This document shows, in pieces, positions 1 to 10,960 of a DNA stretch of 27,735 nt. How positions within the stretch are numbered: position 1 is the stretch's first letter; each line of letters starts with the position of its first letter. The notes below the pieces were generated by a model, which worked only from the letters and a program-made list of their open reading frames with translations, searched no databases and had not been told where the DNA came from. This stretch comes from Gnetum montanum (Eukaryota; Streptophyta; Gnetopsida; Gnetales; Gnetaceae): NCBI GenBank assembly GCA_015680685.1, contig MNCI01001846.1:39962-67696 (forward strand), written 5' to 3'. The translations under genes were made by a program, and so were the position numbers.

Positions 1-390
1 CCCAAATCTTGATTTTTTAGAGGCTGGGAGCTGCTAGGGACCTTGGTGAAGGTCATGGAGAGTCCTTGTGCTCGATTTCGGCCTGTTTTGACTCAATTTT
101 GGGGTTCCAAAAGTTGGTGACGCTGATCCTTACGCTGTGCAGCATCTGAAAAAGTAACCAAAGTGTACTTAGTCAAAACCAAACATTTTGAACCTGAAAC
201 TTTTGATTCTGGATGCTGAAAGTTGGTGCATTCGCTTGTGGGCCCCAGGGGGACCTTTCCTGTTGAATCATGGACCATCGGGGGCTATTTCGGAGGCCTC
301 TAAGTTTGGTCACGTTGTACTCATGTTGGGCAGCAGCATGACTTAGTTTGATTCTTCTCTAAAAGTGCTAGGCCAAAATTAGTGGTGTTT
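1..390. other. Unidentified sequence left of LTR fragment
   Basis: I recognise no gene or repeat family here. The stretch does not align with the upstream part of the gypsy LTRs elsewhere in the window, although the sequence from about 391 onward does. It is therefore either different DNA joined to a truncated LTR or a divergent LTR interior. Open frames are short and lack known motifs. Confidence 0.4.
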
Positions 391-749
391 CAGGTAATCC
401 CAGTGGTAGTCATGCACAAAGTCCAAGATGTGTACGAATAATCAAGGAACAAATGCTCATCGCACTTAAGGTTAGATTAGATTCTCTCACCCTTCTCTCC
501 TAGCTTAGTTAATATTTCTTTCCATTGCCTTCAGGAGTAGCATTAGATTAGGAACCACATCATACACCCCACTCTGGACTAAACCATATGTGACAAAGCT
601 AATACTAGTCCAGGTGGGAAGACAGTGAACTACGACCTAAGGCTAACTGTCTAGATGCCACAACTAGTTCGTCGGCGGAGTTCAATCCAATTGCATGTGT
701 AACGCTCGTATTTGTATGGTTGAGTGTAGGGGTACCTCGCCACTCATCA
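391..749 (+). mobile_element. 3' part of a gypsy LTR (element 2/3 family)
   Basis: This stretch aligns along its length with the reverse complement of the LTR at 11280-12061, and with the end of the LTR at 22350-23380. Shared landmarks include 'ggtaatcccagtggtag', 'cctcctagctta' in diverged form, 'actagtccaggtgggaag', and the terminus 'ggggtacctcgccactcatca'. The terminus ends in CA at 749 as an LTR should. No primer-binding site follows. Instead copia gag coding sequence begins at once, so this is the outer end of a 3' LTR or a solo LTR. The LTR 5' half, with TATA box and palindromes, is missing. Confidence 0.8.
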
Positions 750-3700
750 CAGGGCATTATGAATCAACTTGTAGATTTGAAAATCAACGTCGATGAAGAA
801 TTATAGGATCTGGTAATTCTAGGTTCCTCACCACAAAGTTGGAAGACACTCAGAATGTTGATAACACACTCAGCCCCAAATGGAGTTATATCGTTTAGCC
901 AAATCAAGAGCAATCTCCTGAATGAAGAAATTAGGAGAAAGACGAAAAGCTCCACAAGTTCTAGTTCTGAGGCACTAGTTACAGAAAACCAAAGGAGGAG
1001 CTAGAGCAAAGATCCACAAAAGCGTGGAAATGTTAAAAGCAAGTTCAAATCCAAAAAGGAGATTGAGTATTATCATTGTGGCAAGAAGGGGCACATGAAG
1101 AAGAATTGCAAAAAGTTTAAGTGAGAGTAGCAACAACAACAACAACCAAATGAGAATGATGGAGATTAGGCTTCAGTTGTCAATTAGGATGCTTGTATCC
1201 TCAAAGACATGAGTGATGCTGATATTATCAATTTGGCAACCCAGGAAAAGGATTAGGTAATTGATAGTGGTGCTTCTATTCATGTGACATCCAAAAGAGA
1301 CTTCTTCTTATCCTACGCTCAAGGAAACTCTAGTAAAGTAAAGATGGAAAATGATTATTCAAGAAAAGTAGTCGACATTAGAGATGTTTACTTGAGGATA
1401 GATATTGGTTGTAGAATAATTCTGAGAAATGTCAAACATGTTCCAGATATTAGATTGAACTTAATATTTGTGATGAAACTAGATAATGATGGCTACAAGA
1501 ACAACTTCAAAGAAATACATTGGAAACTCTCCAAGGGTTCCTTGATGGTAGTTAGAGGAAAGAAATAGCATTCTCTGTACATGATGCAAGCACATGTAAT
1601 CAAAGACACCATCAATGTGACAGAGGATGAAGCAACAATGGAGCTGTGACATAAAAGGCTTGGCCACATTAGCCAAAATGGGCTAGATATCCTAGCCAAG
1701 AAGAATATACTTCTTAAGGTGAAAGGCACATATTTGAAGAGCTATGTAGATTATTTAGTTGGAAAGCAGCATAGAGTCATCTTCAAGAGCTCACTTCCAC
1801 ACAAAAGTAAGCATGTTTTAGATCTAATGCATTCTAATATTTGTGGTCCTATGCCAACAAGATCACCTAGTGGGGCATACTACTTTGTCATGTTTATTGA
1901 TGATCACTCCAGAAATGTGTAGTTATACACATTGACAACGAAAGACTAGGTGCTAGATGTGTTCAAGAAATTCCTTCCAATTGTAGAAAGAGAGACTGAC
2001 ATGATGTTGAAGTGTATTAGAATAGACAATAGAGGTGAATACTTGGGAGCGTTCTCTGAGTATTGCAAGAGTCATGGTATTTGACATCAAAAGGCTCCTT
2101 CAAAGACTCCTCAGCTGAATGGTCTAGTTGAAAGGATGAACTGTACTATTGAGGAAAAGTCCAGGAGCATGCTATCACTTGTAAAGTTACCCAAAACCTT
2201 TTGGGGAGAAGTGGTGAAGACAGTTACTGATTTGATCAATCTTTCCTCCCTAGTTCCTCTAGATGGAGATATTCCAGGGAGAGTATGATGTAATAAAGAT
2301 GTCTCCTATGATCATCTAAAAGTGTTCGGTTGGAAAGCATTTGTGCACATCCCAAAGGATGAAAGATCCATCTGGATGGAAAAACTAGAGAATGCATCTA
2401 TTTGGGATATGGCAATGATGAGTTTTGCTATAGACTATTTGATCTTGTTATAAAGAAAATAGTTAGAAGTCAAGATATTGTATTCTTTAAAGATTAGTTT
2501 ATTAGAGATATTAACAAAGAGATCTAGAAACCAGAGCCAAGTAATAAGGTGAATCATGATCCTATCCTTCCACCTAAATCACCGCATCAAGGTGAAAATG
2601 AACAAGAAGTCACTTAGGCTTCCACAGATGCTAGTCAACAACAAAGTTAAGATGTAGTTGGAGTACCATTGAGGAGATCAACAAGAAGTCACTAGCCTTC
2701 TAGAAAGTATCCCCCTAATGAGTATGTGGTGTTGACTAAAGGAGAAGAACTTAAAAGTTATGATGAGGCTATGGTAGATAAATACGAGGAGTGGATCAAA
2801 GCCATGCAATCATAAATGTAGTCATTGAAGAAGAATGACACATATGAGTTGGTGGAATTACCAAAAGGGAGAAATGCATTGAAGAACAAGTGGGTGTACT
2901 AGCTAAAGGTTGATGGAGATAAAATAAGGTATAAGGCAAGGTTGGTTTTCAAAGACTTTAATCAAAAGCAAGACATTGACTTTGAAGAAATATTCACACC
3001 AGTGATGAAGATGACATTAATCAAAACAATTTTGAGTTTAGCTACGAGTCTAAACTTGGAGGTTGAACAAATGGATGTAAAGACTACCTTTCTTCATGGT
3101 GATTTGTAGGAAGAGATCTATATGGAGTAACCAAATAGGTTCAAAGTCAAAGGAAAATAAAACATGGTATGCAGACTAAAGAAGATTCTGTATGGATTAA
3201 AGTAAGCACCTCGGCAATGGTACAGGAAGTTTGAGTCTTGTATGATAGAGCATGACTACAACAAGACTCCTACAGATCATTGTGTGTTTGTGAAAAAATT
3301 TGTAGATGGAAACTTCCTTATCCTCCTACTTTATGTAGATGATATGTTGATTGTTGGCAAGGATGTCTAGAAGATCAACAATTTGAAGAAGGATCATAGC
3401 AAATGTTTTGCTATGAAAGATTTAATCCAGCTAAGCAAATCCTTGGTGTGAGAATTTACTAGGATAGAAGTTCTATGAAAGTATGACTATCATAAGAGAA
3501 ATACATTGAGAAAGCATTGAAGAGGTTCCACATGAACCAAGCTAAACCAATAACTTCACTGCTTGCTAATCACTTCAAGTTGAGCAAGGAGAAGTGCCCT
3601 TCCATAGAAAAGGAGAAGGAAGAAATGATCAAGATTCCATAGGCTTTAGCAATAGAAAGTTTGATGTATGCTATGGTTTGCACAAGACTAAACATTGCTT

Positions 3701-4313
3701 ACATGGTGTTGTGAGCAAATTTATCTTCAATCTAGGAGGAGAGCATTGGGTTGCAATTAAATGAATTCTCAGGTACCTTCAAGGAACTTCGAAACTCTCA
3801 CTATGTTTTGGAAGTGAAAAGCTTACACTAGAGGGCTATTGTGATCTTGATATGGTTGGAGATGTAGACTCTAGAAAATCCATCTTAGGTTATCTTATAA
3901 CCTTTGCAAGGGGAGTTGTGTCTTGGCAATCAAAGCTTCAAAAATGTGTTGCACTTTCAACAAAAAAAGCAGAGTTCACTGCAACTACTAAAGTTAGCAA
4001 AGAATTACTATGGATAAAGAAATTCCTATAGGAGCTTGGGCATAAGCAAGATAGGTATATCTTGTATTGTGATAGTCAAAGTGCTATACTTCTTAGTAAA
4101 AATGCTTCTTTTCATTCAAGTTCAAAGTATATTGATGTGAGGTATCACTAGATACGAGATGTATTAAATTCCAAGCAATTGGAACTGGGGAAGATTCACA
4201 CAAGTGAACATGGTTTGGATATGATGATAAAAACCATATCCAAGGACAAGATTAAAATTTGTTGAAAAATTGCTAGAATGGCTAAGCCCTTCATATAGTT
4301 GGGAGGGGGAGAT
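750..4313 (+). pseudogene. Ty1/copia gag-pol polyprotein, degenerate, 5'-truncated
   Basis: A decayed copia polyprotein that once supplied Gag, protease, integrase, reverse transcriptase and RNase H. In order I see a mid-gag region from the ATG at 759; a zinc knuckle near 1062-1112 whose first Cys is now Tyr; the protease motif VIDSGAS at about 1261; a pre-integrase HKRLGHI motif whose preceding Trp is a stop; an integrase core with HSN where HSD is expected, then DNRGEY and GLVER; RT with MDVKTTF and YVDD (3332-3343); and RNase H with YCDSQSA and SKYIDVRYH. Frame is kept from 759 to about 2365. Single-base shifts then occur near 2368, 3425 and 3705. Many stops sit where Gln or Trp is expected. 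The gag N-terminus and 5' LTR are absent because gypsy LTR DNA abuts at 749/750. Nonfunctional. Confidence 0.93.
4301..4313 (+). other. Copia polypurine tract
   Basis: Purine run GGGAGGGGGAGAT immediately 5' of the LTR start TGATGTG. Position and composition fit the plus-strand primer of reverse transcription. It follows the decayed RNase H region, as in intact copia elements. Confidence 0.8.
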
Positions 4314-4390
4314 TGATGTGTGTGGATCCCTCCAACATGAAGCCAATGCCACACTAATATAAATAAATAAAAAGGAAGGGAAGAAAGGCA

Positions 4391-4481
4391 ACCTACTAAG
4401 TTAGGTAGCCAACCAAAATTAGTGGCACATGTTGGTTGCTAAGTTAGGCAGCCTTCAACAAAGGCTACCTAAGTTAGGTAG
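4391..4481 (+). repeat. Three CTAAGTTAGG(T/C)AG motifs upstream of the copia TATA box
   Basis: Copies lie near 4396-4410, 4439-4453 and 4469-4481. The last sits in a 17-nt inverted repeat, CTACCTAAGTTAGGTAG (4465-4481). The reverse complement contains ACCTAAC/ACCTAAG, which resembles plant MYB-bound AC elements. They sit some 20-110 bp upstream of the TATA box, in U3. Confidence 0.6.
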
Positions 4482-4500
4482 TATAGGGCATTTCCCTTGG

Positions 4501-4508
4501 CTATAAAT
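4501..4508 (+). promoter_or_regulatory. TATA box of copia LTR
   Basis: CTATAAAT in the LTR, downstream of the repeated CTAAGTTAGG motifs, a normal place for the U3 core promoter. Confidence 0.6.
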
Positions 4509-4900
4509 CCAAGAGAAATGGCAAATGGGTGTAGGGGTAAATGAGAAGCCAATGGCCAAAGAGAAAGAGAGGCCAAAGGGAGAGGCACACAAATAAGCCT
4601 TGTGAGCTTGAATTTCTCCTTGTTATTCCAATAATATTTTTCTCGAGATGTGTGTTAGTTTTGTATACCTCTAGTAATTGACTAAAGAGACATTTTGTAT
4701 TCCTACCATTTATTAGTAGAAGAATATTTATTTGGAGTTTGGCTCGTTGTGAACCATGTAAATCTTTATGTTATTGTGTGCTATTATTTTGCACTTTACT
4801 TCTGCTATCTACTCTATTAGTTTATATCCTACTTTTAACACACAAGTGGGAAAATACTACACAAGATAGTTCATGGTGTTGTGCCATCTTTTTCCCAACA

Positions 4901-6676
4901 TGCATTATGTACATCAAATGTTATGACATTAGGATCTTTGCATAACGTTTAGCATTTGTGATTCTTATGATTCCATAGCTTAAAGATTCCAAGTATTTTA
5001 CAATATATTGCATTATGTATTTAGTGCACTTAACATCATACCTGTGATTATTAATTTTCATGATTTCATTTATTAATTATGCTATTGTATGCAGTAGAGT
5101 TACATACAAGCCTATGGCTTGGCAAGAGTCTACATTAATCAAATAATTTTGAGATGTGTAAACATTGTAGCAGTCTAACAAAGTATTATTGGCCCAACTT
5201 ATATTATAAATTTTTCTAGATCCTTTTTTGTCTTTTTGATTAACTTATGGAATATATGGAAACCTTGCTCAACTTAATCCTTAGATATTTTGTGGTTATT
5301 TTAGACTAGCCCTTGGCATGGACGGGATTTTGTGAGAAGTTTTTGGAATTTTGACTATTACAGAAGACTTTATGACTATTTTAAAAAGCTTTTAGATTTG
5401 GAATATAATAAAATAATATATATTGTGATCAAGATTGCTTAGTTAGTAGTGGAAGTTGCAAATATTTCAGATACCCCTATCTGTATGCAATAGTATGATA
5501 TTTTTAGTGGGTTCCATCCCACAAGAATAAGGGTTTGGATGAATTTCCTACCTTAGATTTTGATTTATAAGTTCATGTGGGGTTGGAGAACTAACCAAGA
5601 CCATGAAACTTAGTAGTTGAGTCTAGTGATATGCAATGAGGCATAGTTAAGATTTATAATTCTAAGGATACTTGTGCCATTGTTGTTGAGATATTAGCAA
5701 TGAGGCCATTGCTAAGACTTAGCCATGAGTGATTCATTTGGATCATAAACATAATCTAATGTTAGTAATGAGGCTATTCCAAGACCTATTGGCATATTTT
5801 TGGTAGTGAGGATAATGAAGGCCTATCCTTTGGAGATTTCTAAATAAAAAATAAGTTATTTGGAATTTTGAGAAATTTTTGGCATAGTTAAACTTGGAAA
5901 TATTTTTGAATATTTAATTGAAACCCTTTGTTTGACCTAAATCTTGAAATCTTTAACCCAAAACTTTTATGTTCCATGAATAGGGAAATAAAATAATCTT
6001 TCTTATTTGAAGGGTTTTGACTCATGCATTTTGATGTAAAGAGCCTAGCATAACTAAGCAAATGTCAAGAGAGGAGCATGGTATGACATGTGGCTTAGTT
6101 TTGACAAGGATGAACCTTTAAGATTGGTTCCATAGATTTTGTAAAATAGTAACTTTGTATACTTTTTGGATATTTGAGCTATGTACTTAGTTTTATAAAT
6201 AAATAGCAAACTATGCTAGATATGAAATTTCTATTTGTACTATTTTGTTTAAGATGTCAAGGGGATTATTGTTCATTTTGGCGCACACTATATGTTTAGG
6301 AAAAATAATATTATTTTTTGATACATTATTATTTTATTTATTGTTATTGTTATTGTTATTAGTTAATTTAATTAATTTTAAACATGAATAAGTTTATTTC
6401 TAGATATCTAATTGAGGTGAAATATGTGTCATTAGGATTGTCTTTTTATATATTTTTAATTATATAATTTTTTTTTCTTTTTGGCACTTAGATTTTTGTT
6501 GTTATGTAAATTTTTATTTTTAACTAATTTTCATTAATGGTTTATGCTAATAGTAAAGAATTTTGCTACATCATGTTGCTCTACTTTCTTTATGCTTCTA
6601 ATTGATATTTTTTGTTAAATAATTATTTTCTAAATTAGTAAATCAAGGTTACATGGAGATCCTTAAGGGTTAGTAA
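4901..6676. other. AT-rich DNA, no gene recognised
   Basis: No coding similarity was recognised in any frame. The only internal structure I see is a set of four imperfect GAGGC-containing repeats at 5633-5825. Probably old intergenic or LTR-derived DNA. Confidence 0.5.
5633..5825 (+). repeat. Four imperfect GCAATGAGGC...AAGA repeats
   Basis: Related segments lie near 5633-5655, 5695-5720, 5762-5786 and 5802-5825. Each carries (G/T)(C/A)AATGAGGC or a diverged form, most followed within about 10 bases by TTAAGA/CTAAGA/CCAAGA. Spacing is roughly 40-65 bp. Weak and old. Confidence 0.35.
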
Positions 6677-7050
6677 TTAAACTTTTCAGGTTTCAAATAC
6701 AATTAATCATAAACACATTTTGGAGCAGAAAATATACTAACTTGATTATATCAAAGTAAACAAGATTTCTATTTACTTCATATAAAATAATAAACAGTAA
6801 ATTAAAATTTAAAACTAAAATAAAATACATATGCTCAAAGAAGACAAATCAAGATATGAACATTAACTGAAAGTAGAGAAATTAAAGATAAATTTTAATG
6901 CTTCAAAAAAGAAACAAACAGATAAGATCAAATTCAAGAGAGAAATACTTCAAAATATAAATTGTAATTTTGGAGTAAATAAGAACAAAGTTCATAGCCT
7001 TTAACTTTTGAAGGTACAAACTGAGAATAGAATAAAGAACAAGTCAAATG
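6677..7050 (+). repeat. Diverged direct repeat, copy A
   Basis: This segment aligns with 8406-8782 in the same orientation. Shared stretches include 'aggtttcaaat', 'aacttgattat', 'taaattttaatgcttcaaaa', 'gataagatcaaattcaaga' and 'taagaacaaagtt'. Identity by eye is clearly above 80 percent with small gaps. There is no coding potential. The repeat is AT-rich and lacks obvious TG/CA LTR ends. Confidence 0.8.
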
Positions 7051-8405
7051 CCACAACTTTCTTCAAGGAAAGATCTTCTATTTTACACTACTCTATCATG
7101 TGGACATCTGCCTAAGATGGTGAAACACATAAAACTTTTAGTTCGTTCTTAATCATAAGGTCATCGTTGTAGGAGACTTCACATGGTAGTAGATATGAAT
7201 CATAATCTAGAGCCTACCCTAACCAACTGCATTCAATTCATTCTTTGGTTGCCTTCGCTGTAAATTGAGGCAAGGCTCTGCAGAGGCATCAAGCCTCCAG
7301 CAAGCAACTGTGTGTATCATCATTTGCAATTCTAGGTTGGGGCAAGTTTGTGCTGGTTGCATTCTTGGTGTATTTCAATTGGCATTTGTAATTGTTGGCT
7401 AATTGTTGGTAGAATTGGCCATCATTCTGTTTCTTTGTTTTTGTAGTTTCAATTTATCTACTTTCATCGTAAGGTCTCAGCTAACATCCATATTTTTTTA
7501 TAATTTACTCATCAAGTGTAACAGATCCTTACTATTTCTTTGCTTGGTGCATTGCTCTCACGCTGCCTATTCTCTAATTCTTACGTGCAATGCTGTAAAG
7601 CTTGGAACTGATTCATAACCTTTACTGTTTCTAATTACTGTGTCCTCTGGGAAGAACCCTTACCATTACAAAGTTGGGGTATCTTTAAGTACTTATGAAC
7701 TGTGTGTGGAGATTGATCACTATTTCTTTGGGTTTGTGATGACAAGAAATTCTTTGTAAGCCCGTAAGAGTAGCTGTAAAGATTTCGTAGGGTGTCAGAC
7801 TTGAATGTTACGAATTTCTAAGCACTGTTCGTAAGTATTTCAAGGGCAAATGTGTGTTAAGGGCTACTAGCTCGTAATTTTGTCAGGGTTGCAAAGTATA
7901 ACATTCATAAGCTTTGCAACTAAGTGCTTATGATTAAGTCCTTTTGCGTTCGTAAGAGTATCTTGTTAATTAACTTGATGAGTAGCTTATCTGTTTGGAT
8001 CAGGGGTAAGGGATTTTCTAAGAAACAAGCTATGGAAACTTTCTTCACTCATAAAACAAAGAAAACATAAAATGTAAAATACTTATAAATCTTAAAATTA
8101 GATTTAGCATGAATAAAGAAAAACTAAAAATATACTTAAAAGTAAAACAAACATGAAATGTGATATATGAGGATGACAAAGCCACATGACCAAAGCCTAT
8201 GCTCAGATAATGAATGCTAAATTAAATTAAAAAAATATCCATCTCAGAACTAGAAAAAGAGGTGATTTTGATGTGTAAATTTGGCTTACTGCCAATCCCA
8301 TTTGAAAACTCATTTTAAGATATCAAAGTCTAGGATGTTTTCCATATAGGTACAAAAACCTAAGAATAGTCTCAACTGGTAAAGCAAGTATGATGTTAAA
8401 ATTAT
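7051..8405. other. Spacer between the direct repeats, no gene recognised
   Basis: About 1.35 kb separates the two repeat copies. Several CGTAAG/TCGTAA motifs cluster at 7757-7960. An open frame at 7403-7618 has no recognisable motif and looks like chance. If the repeats were LTRs this would be the element interior, but I see no PBS or PPT. Confidence 0.4.
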
Positions 8406-8782
8406 AATTATTAAACTGTTTAGGTTTCAAATGTGATTAATTATAAACACAATTTGAAGAAAGAAATATAATAACTTGATTATGCCAAAGTAAATAAGAT
8501 TTTTATTTACTTGATATAAAATACTAAATACTAAATTAAAATTTAGAACTAAAGTAAAATGCATATGTTGAAACAAGACAAATTAGATATATGAATATTA
8601 ACTCAAAGGAGGGAAATTAATGATAAATTTTAATGCTTCAAAAAAGACATAGATAAGATCAAATTCAAGATAGAAATACTTTGAAACATAAATTGTAATT
8701 TTAGACTAAATAAGAACAAAGTTTACAACCTTTAACTTTTAAAAATACAAATCGAGAATGGAACAAAGAACAAATCCAAATA
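8406..8782 (+). repeat. Diverged direct repeat, copy B
   Basis: Second copy of the segment at 6677-7050, same orientation, about 1.73 kb downstream. Similarity fades on both sides at comparable positions. The repeat class is undetermined: LTR pair, duplicated MITE-like unit or segmental duplication. Confidence 0.8.
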
Positions 8783-8849
8783 AGTTTTAAAACTAAAAAA
8801 AGTAAACAAACACATACTTTTTAAAAGGAAATAATCTAAAGACTTAACT

Positions 8850-9470
8850 CTAGATTAAGTCTCTCATATTGGTTGCTAGGTCTACAACTTGTTGCAATAG
8901 CTTCGCTGTGCATAACTCTAGTTAATAAACCTCTTTCAACAAAGTCATTACATTACGTTGAGACTGTTGGACCATCGGTAAGTCAAAGAAAATTTTTTTC
9001 TTGAGATACAACCCATAGTTTATATCCTCTTCTTCAACCTGAAGGGATCTAAATGAGTCAAGCCAGTCAAAGAAGAAGGTGGAAATATAGGAAGATGAAA
9101 CTTTAGCTTAGCGAGGATGAGTTAACAACTTTGGGATGTGTACATTCACAAATTTAAATAGAGAAAATGGGAAAGATAAGGAACTCAATACAAAAAAATC
9201 AAATTCCATGCCCTCTAGCATGTTGAAGCTCTTAGAAAGTTGTTTGTACTTCAATGCTTGCCAACTACCCCTAGTGCCAATTTGCCACATAAGTCCAATG
9301 GCTAGAGTGGTGTCACCCACCATGGCCAGGGTGAAGTCGATGAGCATTGTGTGGTCATCATGGTAGATCAATGCATTCTCTATCTTCAGGTTGCAATAGA
9401 TTATGGCGTTCATGTGTAGGTAATCTAGCATCAACACCACATCTTGACTCAATTGAAGTCTTCTCAAAGG
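8850..9470 (-). pseudogene. Protein kinase fragment, degenerate
   Basis: Read on the minus strand, the frame resembles the catalytic half of a eukaryotic protein kinase. It has a LDYLH motif, then a catalytic-loop equivalent IIYCNLKIEN where (H/C)RDLKxxN is expected, then an IDFT motif in place of DFG, then a GTRG segment where the activation-segment GTxGY usually lies. The catalytic Asp is Asn and the DFG Gly is Thr. After a stop near 9108, the same frame continues with helix-like sequence ending LLQQVVDLATNMRDLI near 8870, interrupted by one more stop. Gly-rich loop and VAIK lysine are not visible upstream, where a minisatellite begins. A captured or relic kinase exon is likely; the family is not identifiable. 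Confidence 0.6.
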
Positions 9471-9502
9471 AGACATCTTGCTAATGAGAAGACGTCTTGT
9501 GC

Positions 9503-9622
9503 AAGATGTCTTGGATGTTGGTGAGATGTTTTGGACCTTATTCAGATGTCTCACATGTAAGGGAGATGTCTTACACTCATATGAGATGTATCATACTCAT
9601 GTGAGATATTTCAAAAGCATCC
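9503..9622 (+). repeat. 20-bp-period degenerate minisatellite, six units
   Basis: Six consecutive 20-mers start at 9503, 9523, 9543, 9563, 9583 and 9603. Each begins with (G/C/A)AGAT(G/A)T, for example GAGATGTCTTACACTCATAT and GAGATGTATCATACTCATGT. The period is exact although the unit 3' halves have diverged. Related AAGATGTC words occur just outside at about 9489 and 9656. Confidence 0.75.
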
Positions 9623-10315
9623 TAGATTGACAAGAAGACATCTAGGAGCACCATAAGATGTCTTGTGTGATCTCAGAAAGCTCTAACGTGGAAATTTCAA
9701 TGGGAAACATCTAAAAAAACTCCAAATCTATGTGGAAAACATCTAGAGAGTTAATTAGAAAATATTCCTATAGTTTTGAATCTTTATAATCATGTTTTGC
9801 ATTCATGGTTGAAGAGATAGCAAAGGAGAAAAAAGGAATGAGAAGTAAGAGAAAGTTCTTATGTGTATGAAGAGCTATGCAAGAGAGTGTGTGTGAGTAA
9901 ATTAAGTGAGTGCAGCTCCAAGATCAACTTGTGGTATGTTAGTCTTTATGTTCTATTCTCTTGTGTCTTACTTGTGAGTAAGATCTTAGTCCTAGGTTGT
10001 GGAAGAGATTCTCTATTGGTTGTGTGGTTGTTGTGTCTTGCATTGAGAACAACCATTATATGGTTATAGAGCCTTATGCTCTACAATACCATTGAGTATG
10101 ACAAGTTTTGGATGCTTGTGGGTTTTCTAAATCCTGTTGTAATCTTCTAATAAGATAATTGAACATAGCTAGTTTTCTTATTTTCTAGCAAAAAGGTTTC
10201 TCTTTGCATAATATTTGGATTTAGTGGTTTGAAGATGATTGATTAGTGAAGTGAACCTACTCCATGAGCACTTATTATGAAAAAAACTTGGTTTTTATGG
10301 TTGTTTTGCAGTTTA
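9623..10315. other. Unassigned DNA, possible decayed copia LTR end
   Basis: No gene is recognised. At 10061-10072 'tggttatagagc' resembles the plant copia primer-binding site TGGTATCAGAGC (initiator tRNA-Met) with small changes, so the sequence to its left could be an old LTR. No LTR partner or gag follows, so this stays tentative. An open frame at 9863-10069 is hydrophobic but unrecognised. Confidence 0.3.
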
Positions 10316-10960
10316 TTGCTATTGTGACCTCTACACACTTCGTGCAATAGTCTATATCAATAATGATGTATGACTTTTTGTTAGCCAGGGATGTGATGAG
10401 GCTCATGAAGTCAATTCCCTATGGTTGAATTTATTGTTGAGGATCCTCAAGCCTAGGAATCATCCCTTCATCATGTTGGCATATCTTACAAGAATTGGTA
10501 AAAACTTGGGCATCCCTAAAGATTGTTGACCAAAAGTATCCTACCATGAGGATTTTTATGGTCTTTCTCCTTTCAACATAATGAACTCCATAAGATCCTT
10601 AATAAGCATCTTAGAGATTTTTGGATTAATTGGTCTTAGAAATGTACCATCACACTTTTGGATTAATTGTTCTTAGAAATGTGTCATTGCACCAAACCAT
10701 CTGTGTAGATTTTGTAGAGGTTACCCTTTATCTTCATCTAGTGCTTTCCTTGGTGTAGGAATTTTTGTTTTACCTATTCCATTCAATAGGAACTTCCTAC
10801 TTTATTAGATAGGTGAGGTAATTGCCATACCATAACTTGATTACATTAGATGTTACCATTGTTTTCTTTGTAAATAGTAGCTCATCAAAAAATTGGTGAG
10901 ACATTAGCTTTTCATTAATCCTATTATCCCATTAGGTTGAAAGTTGACTATAAAACCTTG
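10316..10960 (-). pseudogene. Ty3/gypsy RNase H to integrase remnant
   Basis: The minus strand reads, in element order: a KLWYGNYLTYL stretch matching the usual 'NVVADYLSRL' end of RNase H (about 10800); a zinc-binding segment GYFWSTIFRDAQVF...SCKICQ (about 10490-10560); and the start of the integrase core, GIDFMSLITSLANKKSYIII (about 10350-10420), with WGIDF now *GIDF. Several stops interrupt it. It ends abruptly at about 10316. These motifs are typical of plant gypsy elements. It is not part of element 2, which starts at 11280. Confidence 0.8.

Larger units (their letters stand above)
4314..4900 (+). mobile_element. Copia 3' LTR
   Basis: Begins TGATGTG right after the polypurine tract and plausibly ends at 'tttcccaaca' (4891-4900), about 587 bp. 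It contains a TATA box at 4501-4508 and upstream copies of a CTAAGTTAGG motif. No second copy lies in the window, so the right border is inferred from the TG...CA convention rather than by comparison. Confidence 0.65.

Noticed and set aside
4739-4945. Hydrophobic 68-codon open frame as a small membrane protein
   Set aside because: It lies across the end of the copia LTR and its flank, has no similarity I recognise and fits chance in AT-rich DNA.
7757-7960. CGTAAG/TCGTAA words as a regulatory repeat cluster
   Set aside because: Too short, irregularly spaced and few to separate from chance.
10061-10072. Firm call of a copia primer-binding site
   Set aside because: The match to TGGTATCAGAGC needs an inserted and a deleted base, and no LTR partner or gag is found. 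Kept only as a tentative remark.
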